Source: Podospora pseudoanserina (Eukaryota > Ascomycota > Sordariomycetes > Sordariales > Podosporaceae). From it: a DNA stretch of 64,000 nucleotides. Of this stretch, positions 47,494 through 59,419 are shown piece by piece. A model generated the notes under the pieces. That model was given only the letters and a program-made list of their open reading frames with translations. It did not search any database and was not told the DNA's origin. Where the stretch lies: the NCBI RefSeq assembly GCF_035222485.1, contig NC_085922.1, positions 883,001 through 947,000 on the forward strand, given 5' to 3'. The first letter of the stretch is position 1. Every line of letters starts with the position of its first letter. The translations under genes were made by a program, and so were the position numbers.

Positions 47494-48046
47494 TCATCAC
47501 TCTTAACAAATACTGGCGCAATTTCGGCGTGGAGCATTCGTTAGGTGGAGGCGTCCAACGATACCTCAAGGGACCAAAACATGCCGGAGGAAGTGATCGC
47601 GGGGCCCTACTTGGCGTCTGGTGGGACATGGAAGATTGCTGATCTGGAAGAACATCCAGACTGTTATTTCCAGGGAAATCCAATGCGGATTTCGGAAGAC
47701 ATACTGCCAAAAACTAAGAAAGATTTCTCTCCCTATCTTCTACATTCACACCTCTCAGTCTTCCAATAAACTTGAAGCATACAAGCGCCGACAGAAAATA
47801 AAAGGTAATCCATAGAGAGTTTGAATGACGTGGATAAGAAAGCCTATGTCGGCGTGAATATGTCTTGAAGCGTCTAATCAAATCATATCGTCAGTCTGAT
47901 GGCATTGAGTCCCGTTACTGATTTCGGCCATTGGGCAGAACGCTCGGGTTTTTAGAATCCATTCGTCTGAGATCCGCATACAATTTACCTGTATAGTGCA
48001 TCATGGACAGTTCTAAGAGCTTCATTGCTGGGATCCCCCCCATATA
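47494..48046. other. Spacer, possible lost end of the LPE-repeat gene
   Basis: The frame at 47545-47769 may be part of the preceding gene. No other feature is seen. Confidence 0.35.
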
Positions 48047-48388
48047 TCAACCGTTGCCGTGAGCCAATGGTTGTACCCATCGGGAATTCAGGGTCCCATG
48101 TTGTGTAATAATCTGCTTTCTGACCAGCGAAAGATCCTCCGACACATCTTCAAGGATATCCCAATGGTACCAATTCCATGCGCCCCATGCGTTTACAGCC
48201 ACCAATGAGGCCTCACATTCCGTTTTGGCTTCGTCGAGAATGGCCGTTATGCAGCAGGCATGGCATGTGATTTTCCTCAGCCAGGGGCCGGAACCCCAGC
48301 CATCCGGGTCGTCCTCCTTGAACTGGATCTCGTCACCCATGTCTATGTCCTCGACCGTAGTCACGATTGTGATATCCTTGGTTTCCAT
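48047..48388 (-). CDS. Small acidic protein of unknown function (113 residues)
   Basis: One frame from ATG 48388. Acidic N-terminal half (TTVEDIDMGDEIQFKEDDPD) followed by WLRKITCHACCITAILDEA, WGAWNWYHWDILEDVSEDLS and ending QPLAHGNG. The cluster of Trp and Cys residues argues for a folded domain. I do not recognise the family. It lies tail-side of the membrane-anchored gene at 48597 and on the same strand. Confidence 0.5.
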   Translation of the reverse strand: METKDITIVTTVEDIDMGDEIQFKEDDPDGWGSGPWLRKITCHACCITAILDEAKTECEASLVAVNAWGAWNWYHWDILEDVSEDLSLVRKQIITQHGTLNSRWVQPLAHGNG

Positions 48389-48596
48389 TACTGGGGCTTG
48401 GTTCTATAGCGGGCGGTAATTAGTAGCCAATCCCTCTCTTACACTGAATTATCCATAACGGCATCAACACTTATTAAACACAGACAGGGAGTGCACATGG
48501 CAGTTGTAAACACACTCAGGTGTTTGCGTGTACAATCCATTTGGATTACTGCACTACTTGTCAATCCGGAACCTGGGCCTCTGACGACCCTGCTGA

Positions 48597-49834
48597 TCAT
48601 ATATTTGTCTGGTCTTTCCATGCCATCCAGGCAATGGCTGTCTGAATTATCCCTACAGCTGCCGAGACAAGCAATGCCATCACAGCGATAATGAACAGGT
48701 TCCTATCCGTCGTATGTCGCTTCACCAGTTTACCGATCCTTCCCCGGGGAGGTCGATCAAGTGTGAAGGCATGTATGATTGCAAGTCGATCACCCCAATA
48801 TGTGTACATGAAGTCCTTCAGACCATCTTCTACAGCATCTTCTCTAAATGGCAGATAGCCATTGGCTTCTTCGCAAGATGGGTCGAAGCCTTCTTCGTTG
48901 ACCAGTTTCTGCAGTATTTCGTTGGACTTTGTATCGCCATAATGAAAGAGAATTGACTGTAACGAGTGGAGCGTTTCGGCTAGTAGTCGTGGGCTCAACG
49001 TTCCCCTAATATGCCTGTTAGTCCGAGATTTCCAGATTCATCAAGGGGATGGTTCCCCCGTTTTGCCACAGCATTGATGAGGATGCTCAAATGTCGGAAG
49101 AACTCTTTTGGTAGATACCTTTCACTTATTGCTCTCGTAATTCCCACGTTCCGTGCGTCGGCTCCAGACTGTTGCCACAGATTCAAATGGGCCTTCAGGT
49201 ATCCGGCGTGGTGGAATACATAAATGATTCGTTTGTGACTGTCAAAAAGAAGGTGGTTTGCCAGATTGTCGGTGGCTTCGAATGTGATGTGTAGCCGCTT
49301 TTTCAGCTTCCACGCTTTAAGCGATCTTTTATCCGCGACCACCTGTCCAACCAAGTCTCTCCTTTCCGCAGAGACCTGAGGGAAACATCGGGTGACAAAG
49401 TCCAAAAGGCTCTCGCCTTCTGACCACAAAGTAAACTGATGTCTTCCAACCTTGTATGGCTTGGTATCAGGGGCTACTGCGTCGATCATGAGCATAGCTT
49501 GCATCGTGAACTCCAACAGAAAGTTGAGCTGGTCAATGGAGTACCGTGGCGATACCTCGGTCTTGAGTTTCTCCCTGATTGCGCCCAAAGTGAGGTGCGA
49601 TTTTTGTTTGAGTATAGCGGCTGCTTTGATGATGTCTTCATGAAGAACGCAGCATGGCGGCTGTTGAGACGGCTGCGTTGTTGCACCGCTCCTTTGATCG
49701 TTCTTGAATCGTCTTTCATACAGACGGAAATAGGCATCAAGATCTTTGGAATTTCCAAGAAAGGCTTCCGCGATTGCCTTCTTATAGTCGGACGATAGCG
49801 TCGCTATATCACCATTCAATGTTGATGTCGCCAT
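48597..49834 (-). CDS. C-terminally membrane-anchored protein of a common unnamed fungal family
   Basis: Exon 1 is 49119-49834, exon 2 48597-49005; the 113-base intron starts GTATCT and ends with an ideal branch site and acceptor (CTAAC..TTAG), in phase 2, giving 374 residues. Without splicing the frame would stop early at 48995. The N-terminal half is helical; the middle has FEATDNLANHLLFD and IIYVFHHAGYLKAHL, then SPRLLAETLHSLQSILF, ILQKLVNEEGFDP, YWGDRLAIIH and PPRGRIGKLVKRH, ending in a single membrane helix (NLFIIAVMALLVSAAVGIIQ) plus WMAWKD. I know this pattern from many ascomycete proteins without assigned function. It shares a 500-base promoter region with the divergent protease-kinase gene. 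Confidence 0.75.
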
Positions 49835-50334
49835 GTTTCGCAGGGATTAAAAGGGGAGGCTGTTTTCCAAGATTCTGGTCAATCATAGAGATATTACAAA
49901 GAAATCTATTCCCCGTGACCGCGGCACATTGGTGATCTGGGGGAGGACGAAACTTAAACAGTCATGCCCACCCGCCCCAGGCCATTATCGAGATTTGGAC
50001 TCACAGAGTCATCTGGCACGGAACGTATAGAAGCCGGGCAAAAGATGGGTTGATCTCTGTGGCGCTCAGGGCCTGCATGCGGTTGCATGATCACCTTCTT
50101 CGCCGCAAGCCATGTCGCTGTAACTCTTCTGATTGGTTGAAAGATGTGAGGGAATTTTAGGTGGCGTTCATCGTGCATGTCTCTTGGGATTGCGCCCCGC
50201 AAAGACATAATCTGCCCCAAGTTTGCCTCCTTTGCTCCTTCCCTGTTCCTCCCAACTGTTGGGGCCCCATTTTTCTCCCATTCTAGGGTGGGTATGTCGG
50301 CTCATCTGTCCAACTTTTCACTCTGGATACCTCC
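49835..50334. promoter_or_regulatory. Shared divergent promoter region
   Basis: Five hundred bases between the minus-strand membrane-anchored gene and the plus-strand protease-pseudokinase gene. It must contain both promoters. No TATA box of clear quality was seen. Confidence 0.4.
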
Positions 50335-53300
50335 ATGCCCTACCTAGTTGGCTCTTGCAACGACATGAGCGGGTTATCACCCAAACCACCACCCAACTCC
50401 CACCGTCTTCTCGTTTCCTTTATCATGACCGCAACCAACGGCGATAATGTTCGTGACAATCTTCAACGCCTGAAATCAAATGGTTTGGACGCCACAGCCA
50501 TACTGCCACCGCCCGTTTCAGCGCCCCAAAACAAAGGTCCAACCACTACACAAGATACGCCAGTCACCGATGGGACAGCACCTGGCACGACACAGAGTTA
50601 TTGTCCAACTATCGACACCACCAACGATCCATGGGCAGTAGCACACAAAATACCAGTTAAACGCGATCCACCCCTTTTCATATACCCCAGAGCCGTCGTT
50701 GAGTGGAGGAACAACGGAGAGCAGGACCCAGGCATGCCAGTCGGATGTTGGACCAAGGACGAATACCAGAAGCGGTGTGACTTCATAGCAAGTGAGATGG
50801 GAGCCGCTGTGAAGAATTCATCAGATCCCGCTTTGAAGCATGCTGCGAGATGCGCTAGCATAAAGTATGATCATGGTATGGTGGGAACTTCACCACAGAC
50901 TGCCAAGCCGTACATGATAGTCTATTGTCACAACAAACACATAGAAGGCCTTGAAAAGCTCTTTCGGAAACGCAATGTCAATCGTCTCATCGACGACCGG
51001 AACACCACGCCACAATCCCTTCTTGCTCGTCTTTTCGGTCTTCGCAACAGTGGATGTAAGGTCCCCGAACCACCGTTTGGCCTCATATATTTTCCTGAGG
51101 CTCCCATGACGAAAACCGCTCTAGAGGGTTCTATAGAAACAAATTTTACCCACATCGCCACTTGGTGTGGAGAGCCCGTTTACTCTCCACATAGAGCCGC
51201 CACATTGGGATTGATGGTGCAAGTCGGTGATCTATTGGGCGTTACGACAGTGGCACATATTTTTGGGTCCAGCTCTAGTCATGACAAAGATGTGGATGAT
51301 ATGTTGGATGACGGCGCTGGGTCAAGTGATCTCGAGGATGATGATGAATATGACACAGGAGCAATGTGGATTGATCCTGGAATTCAGTCTACGGACCAAT
51401 ATGAGGAAGAAGGCATTCGGAACAAAGGGCCAGAGACATTTGGGGTCAGTTCAGGAGGCCCGGACACCTCGTGTCACTGGAAACAGATCCCACCTCCACA
51501 GCAACTTTCGGCAAGTGAACCATTTTTGGACTGGTCACTAACGATGCCGGTGAGTTATCCCTTACATCCACGCCGAAATCTATACCATCCCACCGGCAAT
51601 GATACACACCTCATAGCCCTTGAGAATCTCGCAGATGCCCCGAGATATCACTGCGTGCCCGTGCATGTGTTATCGGCGTTTCAGGGCGTTCTTTCAGGTG
51701 AGCTGTTGGAAAGGACAGCAAGAATCCAATCTGGGCCCGGCGGGACTCTTTCCAGAGTGTGGACGGTGTTATTGACTCCAGGAACTGGTAGGATGAATGG
51801 GCGTTCTAGAACATCATTCCCACACGTTGCTAATTCAGCTTTAGACATCATGAACGGCGACTCTGGTTCTTTGATCATCGATCAGGAGACTAAGCAGATC
51901 TATGGTCACCTTGTTGGGATAGGTTCCTATAAGATGGGTTACGTAATTCCTATGATGGACATCTTCGCTCAAATTGGGACTTGCTTTGACGCCGACGTCC
52001 GGATATTTACCGAGTCCTCGCAGCTCCCTTCAGCCTCCACCCGGCAGGAGGAAGCCTTACGACCAAACCCTGACCTGCTGCCGAGAATGAAGGACACAAC
52101 TGTTTCAGATAACCTCATGCAAGCGATGGTAGAAACAGACCAGGAGTGGGGAGTCAGGGAGTTTATCCCAGATCAGGTGATTCGATCGATCATCAATGAG
52201 TCAGCAGTGCAAGACCAACTGCAGCAAGGCTGGCCCAGCCAACTGAGCGACGAACAACAGCAGACATATCTCTCAGAGATCTTCGGTCCTCAAACCCCCC
52301 GGTTAAAGATTTTTGCTATTTTGGTGCTCTTGGAGAAGGTTTCCACACTCGCTGATTTCATCGCGGCAGGCATTTCTGATCATGATCTTCCTCTCACCAT
52401 CCTCGATCGTTCTGGTACCAGTCTCCCAACGATGAAAACAGTCTCGCAGCCGGCTACTGAGCTAAAATTCACACAGCCCTGGGCGGTATTCTATCTCAAA
52501 TTGTTTATGCGCGTACAGCAATCCTTTCTGTCACCAGTCTTTCGCATGAGCACCACACCCGGAATCGTAAAACACTATGTGCTGTCAGATGAACAGATCT
52601 TACCTTTTCTCAAGATCTCTACCAATGATACTGTGCGAGTCTCGGAAGGCCGCAGCAACCATTCCCAAGATGTATCACTGGTGAAGATTCACCCTGCCCA
52701 ACACGATTTCCCAACTCATGTGAGTAAACCCCACTCTGGCAGAAAGAGCCATGCTAATTTTATGCTATCAATACAGAACAATCTCTTCTTTATAAAGAAG
52801 CTTTTCTCGGGCAGTAGCGAAGACCTGGCAGACCAACCACAAAATGACCATCTCATTCTGCCCCTCGTCAGTTTCAGTCATCGCTCACGGTATAACGTCA
52901 TTCTACCCTGGGTGGAAGCAAATGTAGCGACATATTGGAATGAGATCAACCCCGACCCCGTGTTCAGCAAGACTGTAGTTTGGGTTTTGGAGCAATGTGT
53001 GGGGCTCGCCAGTGTCCTGTCACTGTTGCACAATCGCCAGGACTACTCTGCCTATACGTTGGAGACTGACGAAGAGGAGAATTCAAATCCAGACGATGGC
53101 AGGATTGTGCCGGCAAAGATTCTCTGGCTTCCCGACAGAGAACTCAGCACTTCAGACGTGCCGTTAGGAAAGCTTTCTGTTTCCAATTACGGGCTTCACA
53201 AACGATTCACTAAACCAGGGCCTGGAGCTCGTGTTTCTCCACAAGCCTCACACCAACCACAAAATCAAGTCAAAATCGATATCTGGTCTTTGGGATGCGT

Positions 53301-53716
53301 CTACCTAGAGTTTATTACATGGTTACTCGGTGGCTCAGCCTATCTTCTTTGGTTCGCCAATCGACGAATTGACGATGACCCATCTGCACCTGACCCCAAA
53401 AGATTCTACAAGATTGAACGGCGGCAAGGGCTCACAGTGATTACTCTCAAACCTGTTATCAGTGAAGTAAGTGTAGCCCATTTTCCCAGTTGTGATAATA
53501 CCGTACTAAACCAGGCTACAGATGATCCAGGAGTTACATCAACATCCATTCGCATCCAAATTCGTTCATGACATGCTATACCTCATCCAATGCAGCATGT
53601 TGCAGGTGGAAGAAGGGCATCGGATTCAAAGCGAAAAGCTGCTGGAGAGGCTCAAAGGCATGCTATCTGAGTTTGTGAAGGACGACCGATATTGTGTGGA
53701 GCCTGTACCCCCTTGA
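50335..53716 (+). CDS. Trypsin-like serine protease fused to a degenerate (pseudo)kinase domain
   Basis: Exons 50335-52719, 52777-53466 and 53522-53716; introns of 57 (in frame, no stop) and 55 bases. 1,089 residues from ATG 50335; ATG 50425 (MTATNGDNV) is an alternative start. Protease part: H308 in GVTTVAHIF, D399 in EPFLDWSL and S510 in NGDSGSLI, a complete chymotrypsin-type triad in the right order, with an acidic insert (DDMLDD, DLEDDDEYD) between His and Asp. Kinase part from about 770: VAIK-type lysine K802 (FFIKKL), FSKTVVWVLEQCVGLASVL, DIWSLGCVYLEFITWLLGG and a typical fungal C-lobe end (MIQELHQHPF, VHDMLYLIQCSML). The catalytic loop reads DGRIVPAK and the DFG is NYG, so phosphotransfer should be impossible. 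Cytosolic; no signal peptide. Confidence 0.88.
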
Positions 53717-53974
53717 AGAAGGCAAAGCCGAGTTGAAGTCTCAAAAGATCTCAGACCAGATGGTAATGTAGAATGTTTGATAACCCACCTTTCCTTCTTG
53801 AATAGATAAGGTACTGTAGTCCATGTGACCCATGAATCGTCCGAACGGCCGGAAGAACGACTTGATTGGTTCCCGGCTCCCAACAGACCACGTGTGTGTG
53901 TGTGTGTGTGTGCGGCGGTCACAAATTTCCAATCCCGGGGGAATCTACCACCATTTCATCACACTCATGCCTCA
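53717..53974. repeat. Short spacer with GT microsatellite
   Basis: Twenty-three bases of alternating GT lie at 53891-53913, just before the decayed HET gene. Nothing else is seen. Confidence 0.7.
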
Positions 53975-55958
53975 ATGCGTCTCATCTCATTCATGACCAC
54001 CGAATATCAGTATCGCCAGCTTCCGTCATCAGGGTGGTTTCGGGTGCTCTCGATAGAGCCGTCAGTCGACCTCAATGGAACCCTTCACTGCACGCTTCAA
54101 CGCTCCTGCACCACTACCCAACTTGACTATGACGCCCTCTCCTACACCTGGGGAAATATTAGCAATGTAAAATCCATCATCCTCGATAGTACAAGGTACT
54201 GGATCAAACGAAGCCTCTACACGGCACTCTGTAGCAGGTCTGTACGGCTCTGCAGACCGCTACACCACCAAAAGATGGAACGTGAACTGATCTGCTAGCA
54301 GTTCCACGGAAGCCGTACATCAACCCACACCCAATGTATGTATCCTAAATCACAGCCAAGCCTGTGACACACTCGCTGTCATGCATCACTCTACAGAAAA
54401 GCAGCTCCTCTCGGTCGAGGCCATTTGCGTCAACCAAGACGACGAGAAAGAACGGAACTGCCGGGTTCGCCAGGTGGGTGACATCTTTTCCAAAGCGAAT
54501 CGGGTTAGAGTCTGGCTTGGAGAAAGCAGCAGATATTCCCACAGAGGCATCGATGTGATGTAGACTTTTCACGATCGTCTCCCCCATACCTACTCGACGC
54601 AGTCCCTCCCGAAGATCAAGAGTCGACAAGACTTTGACGACCACTACCGCCCTATCCTGCCACTACTGGAACAGCCAAGTACAGTCTCAATTCTGAATCA
54701 AGCCGTGTTACTTCTCTACAGGCCTTGGTGGAAAAGAATGTGGACCTTACAGGGGAGCGTCCTGGGGAAAGAGGTTTTTTGCTATGTCGGCGACACATTC
54801 TTTCCTATCGAGTGCTTTTACACGTTTTCATTCTTCATCTACTTCGCTATTAACATCAACTGCTTTCTAGAGCACCGCATGACCAGGCGTGTCTCGCTCC
54901 GCGCTGCCTGGCGTATTACTGACCTGCGAGACTGTGTGGCAAAGACGGGAAGAGTAAGCCTGCTCTCGGCCTTGGAAGCGCCATGGAATCGGATGGCAAC
55001 GGACCCGACAGACAAGGTGATTGGATTGTTGGGCCTTATAGGGAAAAGACCGACCTTGTCCCGGAATATTCCTGGTCCAAAGAGAAAGTGTATCGCGCCG
55101 GCTTCCGAGCCACACTTCAAGAGGAAGGAAATCTAGACGCACTTGGATTCATATCAGAACTGCCAGAGAACAAAAACACGAATCTTCCTTCATGGGTTCC
55201 TGATCTGGGAATTACACTCCAGGAGCGGGAGCGATCACCTCGCTTCGCTCTCCAAGTTGACGTTTTGCTCCGGCCTCTACGGCATCCCTTCTCTGCTTCG
55301 TAACCCACAGGCTCGGATTTTGACAGACAACGACGACCTGATCTTGAAGGTCAGTGGCATGGTCTTCGACAAGGTTCAACACGTCGGGCCTCGCGATCCT
55401 GGTTGGGAAGCTCTAGGCACGAAGTACAAACCTGATGAGTGGCAGGCAACATTCCGTCCTACATTGGAGAAGTGGCGCAAGATGATGAGAACCCAACCAG
55501 ACCAGAGATACCACACCAGCGAGCCACTTTCTCAGGCCTTCTGGAGAACAGTCCTGGTGGATCTGAAGCAAAACACCCCTGATGGACCAAGACAAATGGA
55601 CAGCCAAGACTGGGAGGATTTGGTCGCACTCGAGACGAAAGAGGGGCTCGAAGAGTTTTTAGCGAGGGTGACATCGAACTGCCGGAGAGCCTTTCGTCAA
55701 CTACGGCTCATTGAACAGTTTAATAGGCGGTTCTATGTCACGGTGAATGGATACATTAGTCTAGGACCGCCAGGGTTGGATGTGGGGGACAGTATTTGTT
55801 TGCTAGAGCTTGGCCAAGTCCCCTATGCGCTTCGTGATGCTGGGCCAAGGAAGTGGACGTATTTGGGGGAATGTTACGTTCATGGGATCGTGGATGGAGA
55901 ACTAGTCGAGGTGGAGGGTTCATTGTGGAATTCACGGGAGGAATTCGCTATTGAGTAG
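53975..55958 (+). pseudogene. HET-domain (HET-6-like) gene, decayed
   Basis: In order, and in several frames, are the pieces of a HET-6/OR-type incompatibility gene: YQYRQLPS..WFRVLSIEP at the start, YDALSYTWGN near 54125, AICVNQDDEKERN near 54420, VRVWLGE near 54515, WWKRMWTLQ near 54725, DPTDKVIGLLGL near 55000, and an intact C-terminal section to 55958 (SGMVFDKVQHVGPRDPGW, FYVTVNGYISLGPPGLDVGD, CYVHGIVDGELVE). A functional gene would be one frame of about 650 codons with few introns. Several reading breaks separate these blocks, so it is a relic, probably moderately recent because long blocks remain readable. Different HET subclass from the two intact genes on the left of the window. Confidence 0.85.
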
Positions 55959-56579
55959 AGGATTGACTGGGCCCAAGACACCATCACTGTCTGCTCCCAG
56001 TCCCCGTTCAACACACCGGCGATGCTTATTGAGATGGAATTGAACCTCCCATACATGTTGGAGTAAAGACTGATGTCGGTTCTTCTCCGTAATTCCAGGG
56101 ATCTATTATCTGTAAGGTGCAAAAGTCCATTTTCCACTGCTTAGATACCTTCCCTCTTCTCCAAACAAGCTCTTTGCATTCCAGAATCTGAAGCTGATAA
56201 CGAATCTCGAGGAGAACTTGAAGCAGCACAGGAAGAAACCTCGAGATCGATCCCTGAATCATCACCGAAACACAAAGTTAAATCACATTTTCGACTAGCA
56301 GATTGGAGTTATACGCCTTATTGTCTTTACTCTTAACCAGAAGTTCCCCTTCGGTATCCCCAACTTTTGCTGCTGGCCCAGACCGCACCGTGATATTATT
56401 GATCACCAAAGCCCCATGCCCTCCACGACCCCCCGCACTTCTTCCTCGACTTCGCCCAACGTACGGCCGTTTTCGTAAAATTTCTCTACAGCTCTAGTCA
56501 GCATGATAATACTTAACACCTGATCATCTTCGCTTACTCACTCAGCAAGACAAGAGGAGCGCAAACCCAAAATGTTTTC
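55959..56579. other. Intergenic spacer, no feature seen
   Basis: It lies between the decayed HET gene and the convergent small gene at 56580. Only random frames. Confidence 0.45.
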
Positions 56580-57168
56580 TTAATGATGGACGTCCGAATC
56601 TGAAACGATGCACGCGGCGAAGACAACAGCACCCTTCAGAGCACGCTTGATGTTCAGCGGCTGCTCCTCTTGAAAGGTTCGCTCGATGATATGAGTGGCC
56701 AGCTCGAAAACCGTCGAGAAAAAGCTCCAGTCGAACTCGAGGCTAGGATTGTTTTGAAGTTCAAGGAACGAGTCTAGGTAGATGCCTGATTAGCAGCGCG
56801 CGCAAGAGGGTGTACAGGGGGAGCACCCGGGACCTACACTCGTCGTGTGTGAGGAAGATGACTCGCTTCCACTGTGAACAATTCGTCCGGCGACCTTTTA
56901 GTTGTCTTTTTCCAGTAGGTAACTTACGGGGCATCGCCACGATACATGGCCCATAAAAGCCGCTCTTGATCGGGTCCAGCTCTTGCTCGGTGTCGCTGAT
57001 CAGGTGATAAGAGGGGGACATGATATCTTTGAGAGCTCGCTTGAGGCTAAGTCTTTGTTCATCCCGGAGCATTTGATCAGTTACAGCCGTAGCGAGCTCT
57101 AAAGTATCCTTTGTGATATCTTGACCGGTTTGCCGCATGGCGACTTGGTTGCCTTGGTTGATGTTCAT
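56580..57168 (-). CDS. Unknown small protein with two related halves (tandem copy B)
   Basis: Exon 1 56838-57168, exon 2 56580-56773, a 64-base GTAGGT..CTAG intron in phase 1; 174 residues. Half 1 has TLELATAVTD, RDEQRLSLKRALKD and GFYGPCIVAMP; half 2 has VFELATHIIER, QEEQPLNIKRALKG and stops after SDSDVHH. The two are clearly related: xELA, about ten residues, EQxL, xxKRALxx. Between them lies QWKRVIFLTHDE at the splice. I do not recognise the family. Copy A lies just upstream at 57664-58348 and shares the intron. An alternative donor GTAAGT at 56927 would instead end the protein after half 1. Confidence 0.55.
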
Positions 57169-57663
57169 ACTTGAAGCGTTGCTTTTGGGTGTGCCTTGGG
57201 AAGTGTCCTTGCTGGAATAAATCAGGAGGCAGAATTCGGAATGTTGTTGCTAATTGTTGGCGGTGGTGTTGGGAAGAGAAAGCGTGCAACACAATATGGA
57301 GGGTCGAGAATTTACTTTCGGCTAGGGAGGGCATGACAGTGTCACAGACATCTCGCCGCCCAAGCACTCCTACCTAGACAGGCACACTGTCCTTTACTGG
57401 CGAATCGAGTATATATAAATGGATTCCCGGTATATCAAATGTCTTGTAAGGCCTGGCAGCTAAGCTAAGCGGTAGTGGGCAAGTAAATATCTCAAAAAGG
57501 AATCGTGTACCTCATGCAGTCCCTTGTGATGCATGAATTACTGACACCCCAAACTAGCTACTTGAGGCCTAAGGTACCTAGGTGTTCTCCCTCGTTTCCT
57601 GCATGCCTGTCCTCCCAAGACCCCTTGAGTTCGCTAGCCACTGTTTCGGTATGAACGCCTTCA
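57169..57663. other. Spacer between tandem copies
   Basis: It contains the promoter of copy B and the downstream end of copy A. No other gene. Confidence 0.45.
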
Positions 57664-58348
57664 TTACATTGAGGAAGACAGGATATCGAGCGCCTTTCTC
57701 AAGTCCGAAAAGAAATCACCGGGGGTCCATCCGTATTCATCATAAATCACTAAAATGAGTCAGCGCACGCATCACAACTTCCCCCACGTAATTCTGGTTT
57801 ACTGATAATGACAATCAGGCAAGCGCCGTAGAAGTGAAGCTGGATCTCGTCTCGACTGTTGGTATGATACAAATGCCGGACGGTGACACAGACATCGCGA
57901 AGGGCTCTCTTCGTACTCAAACGCTGTTCCTCATAGAACGCGCGATTCACTGTATGGTAGGCCAGTTCCAGCACGATTCCCTTAAATGGACGACCTTGAT
58001 CGAGCTTGTAACATCAGGAGGTAGTTGTCTAGATATCGTGAATAGCTGGTTAGCAACGCGCGTGCGAGCGGGAGCGTTGGATGGCGTGCAACCTACCGGC
58101 GTGTCTGGTCAGGCTGATCAGACGCCGGTACTGTCCGCGAGGGGGGTCGACTGAATGTGATGAAAGAGGGAGATTAGCGTGCGCACACCTCAGTTACTGC
58201 TGGAAAAGCGGTCGGTGAAGTGGATGGTGTGGGTAGGCATCTCGCTTCTGCAACACTTACCACCACGGATCAGATTCGGAGCCCAGGCCCCAGAGTTAGT
58301 CATCTCCTGAGCTGTCATGCTGGACAACCACTCCTTGTAATGGGGCAT
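57664..58348 (-). CDS. Unknown small protein, tandem copy A, probably one-base frame slip
   Basis: Four exons fit: 58261-58348 (MPHYKEWLSSM...), 58097-58150 (ending QYRRLISLTRHA), 57803-58028 (VLELAYHTVN, YEEQRLSTKRALRD, HFYGACLIVI) and 57664-57749 (IYDEYGWTPGDFF, RKALDILSSSM). Introns are 110, 68 and 53 bases. The 68-base intron aligns with that of copy B (same GTAGGT start, GCGCG, TTGCTAA and CTAG end), proving tandem duplication. Inside exon 3, near 57995-58010, the frame must slip by one base for NYLLMLQ to continue into the ELAYHTV block, so this copy may be dead. No family recognised. Confidence 0.5.
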
Positions 58349-59419
58349 GATGGGGAGAGTCAAGCCATCGAAGGTCGGCGTGATTTCGGATCCGATGAGA
58401 GTTGGATGTCGGACTAGAAGTACTTGCGCGGTTGACTGAAGTTGATTGCATGGAGGGAGATGTGAAAATAAAGCTCGGCGATGGTGGTTGTGGGAACTGG
58501 ACTGGGAGAACACTAGTGGGGTGGGGAAAAAACGCGACAATTTATCCTCCACAGCGACAGCCACGGAGCATCTCGGCAGGTAAACAATGGTACCTACCCA
58601 GGAAGATGGGCCACACATGGGCCATTGCTTTCGAGTGAATATCCACGGCTCCATTCCGGCTCAAACTACCTACCTTCGGGGTCCACCTTTCCACCTAGTG
58701 TTGTTGACATTGCTTACCTAGCAACTAGCAGGCTAGGGCCACCGCGTTTCTCTTTTGTTTGGAACTGAAAGCTCCCCACTGTCACGCTCGCCATCCATTC
58801 TTCGTCGCCGCTACCCCAGTGCCAGACCATATTTACTTGCTAATTGGTCTTATGTACGGTTCATTACTCTCCTTTTCTGCGATTGTGCTTGAGTATATGT
58901 CTAAAGGGATCTTGATTATAATGACTGGAAGTTCGAAATTATGGTCTCGACTGTCGCGTAAATCTCAGAGTGTGTCTTTTGGTACGCAGCCTTCCAGATG
59001 TCTGTAACACGGATCAGTAAACAAGGCGACGCGCTGGGGTCCCACGGTTCCAAACGGCAACCATGAAGGCGCGGTATTATCGACTCAAGACTGGATTAAA
59101 CCGCTAAGCCCCAGCATAGAATAGACAATGTCTATCAGTATCAGGCTCTGGATGTTTACTATAAGTACTCCAAGATATCGCAAAAAGCGTTGTGGCAAAA
59201 GCGGTAGAGTAGAACGTGGGACTGACTCGTGGCTCCTATGGAAGTCACTGGGCGTCGTGGGCGAGTCCCTTTGATATCTGGATTTTACTATACGATAGCC
59301 AAGGGCACTGAGAAGCATACTCTTGCCGGCTAAACTAACAATAACGTGCAATGATAGGGCATATTAATTTCAAAATCCAAGACATCGTTGGGTCTATGAG
59401 TTCTTTTTATCACAGTTGA
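58349..59419. other. Gene-poor spacer
   Basis: No gene is supported. Random frames only, AT-richer after 58750. Confidence 0.4.
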
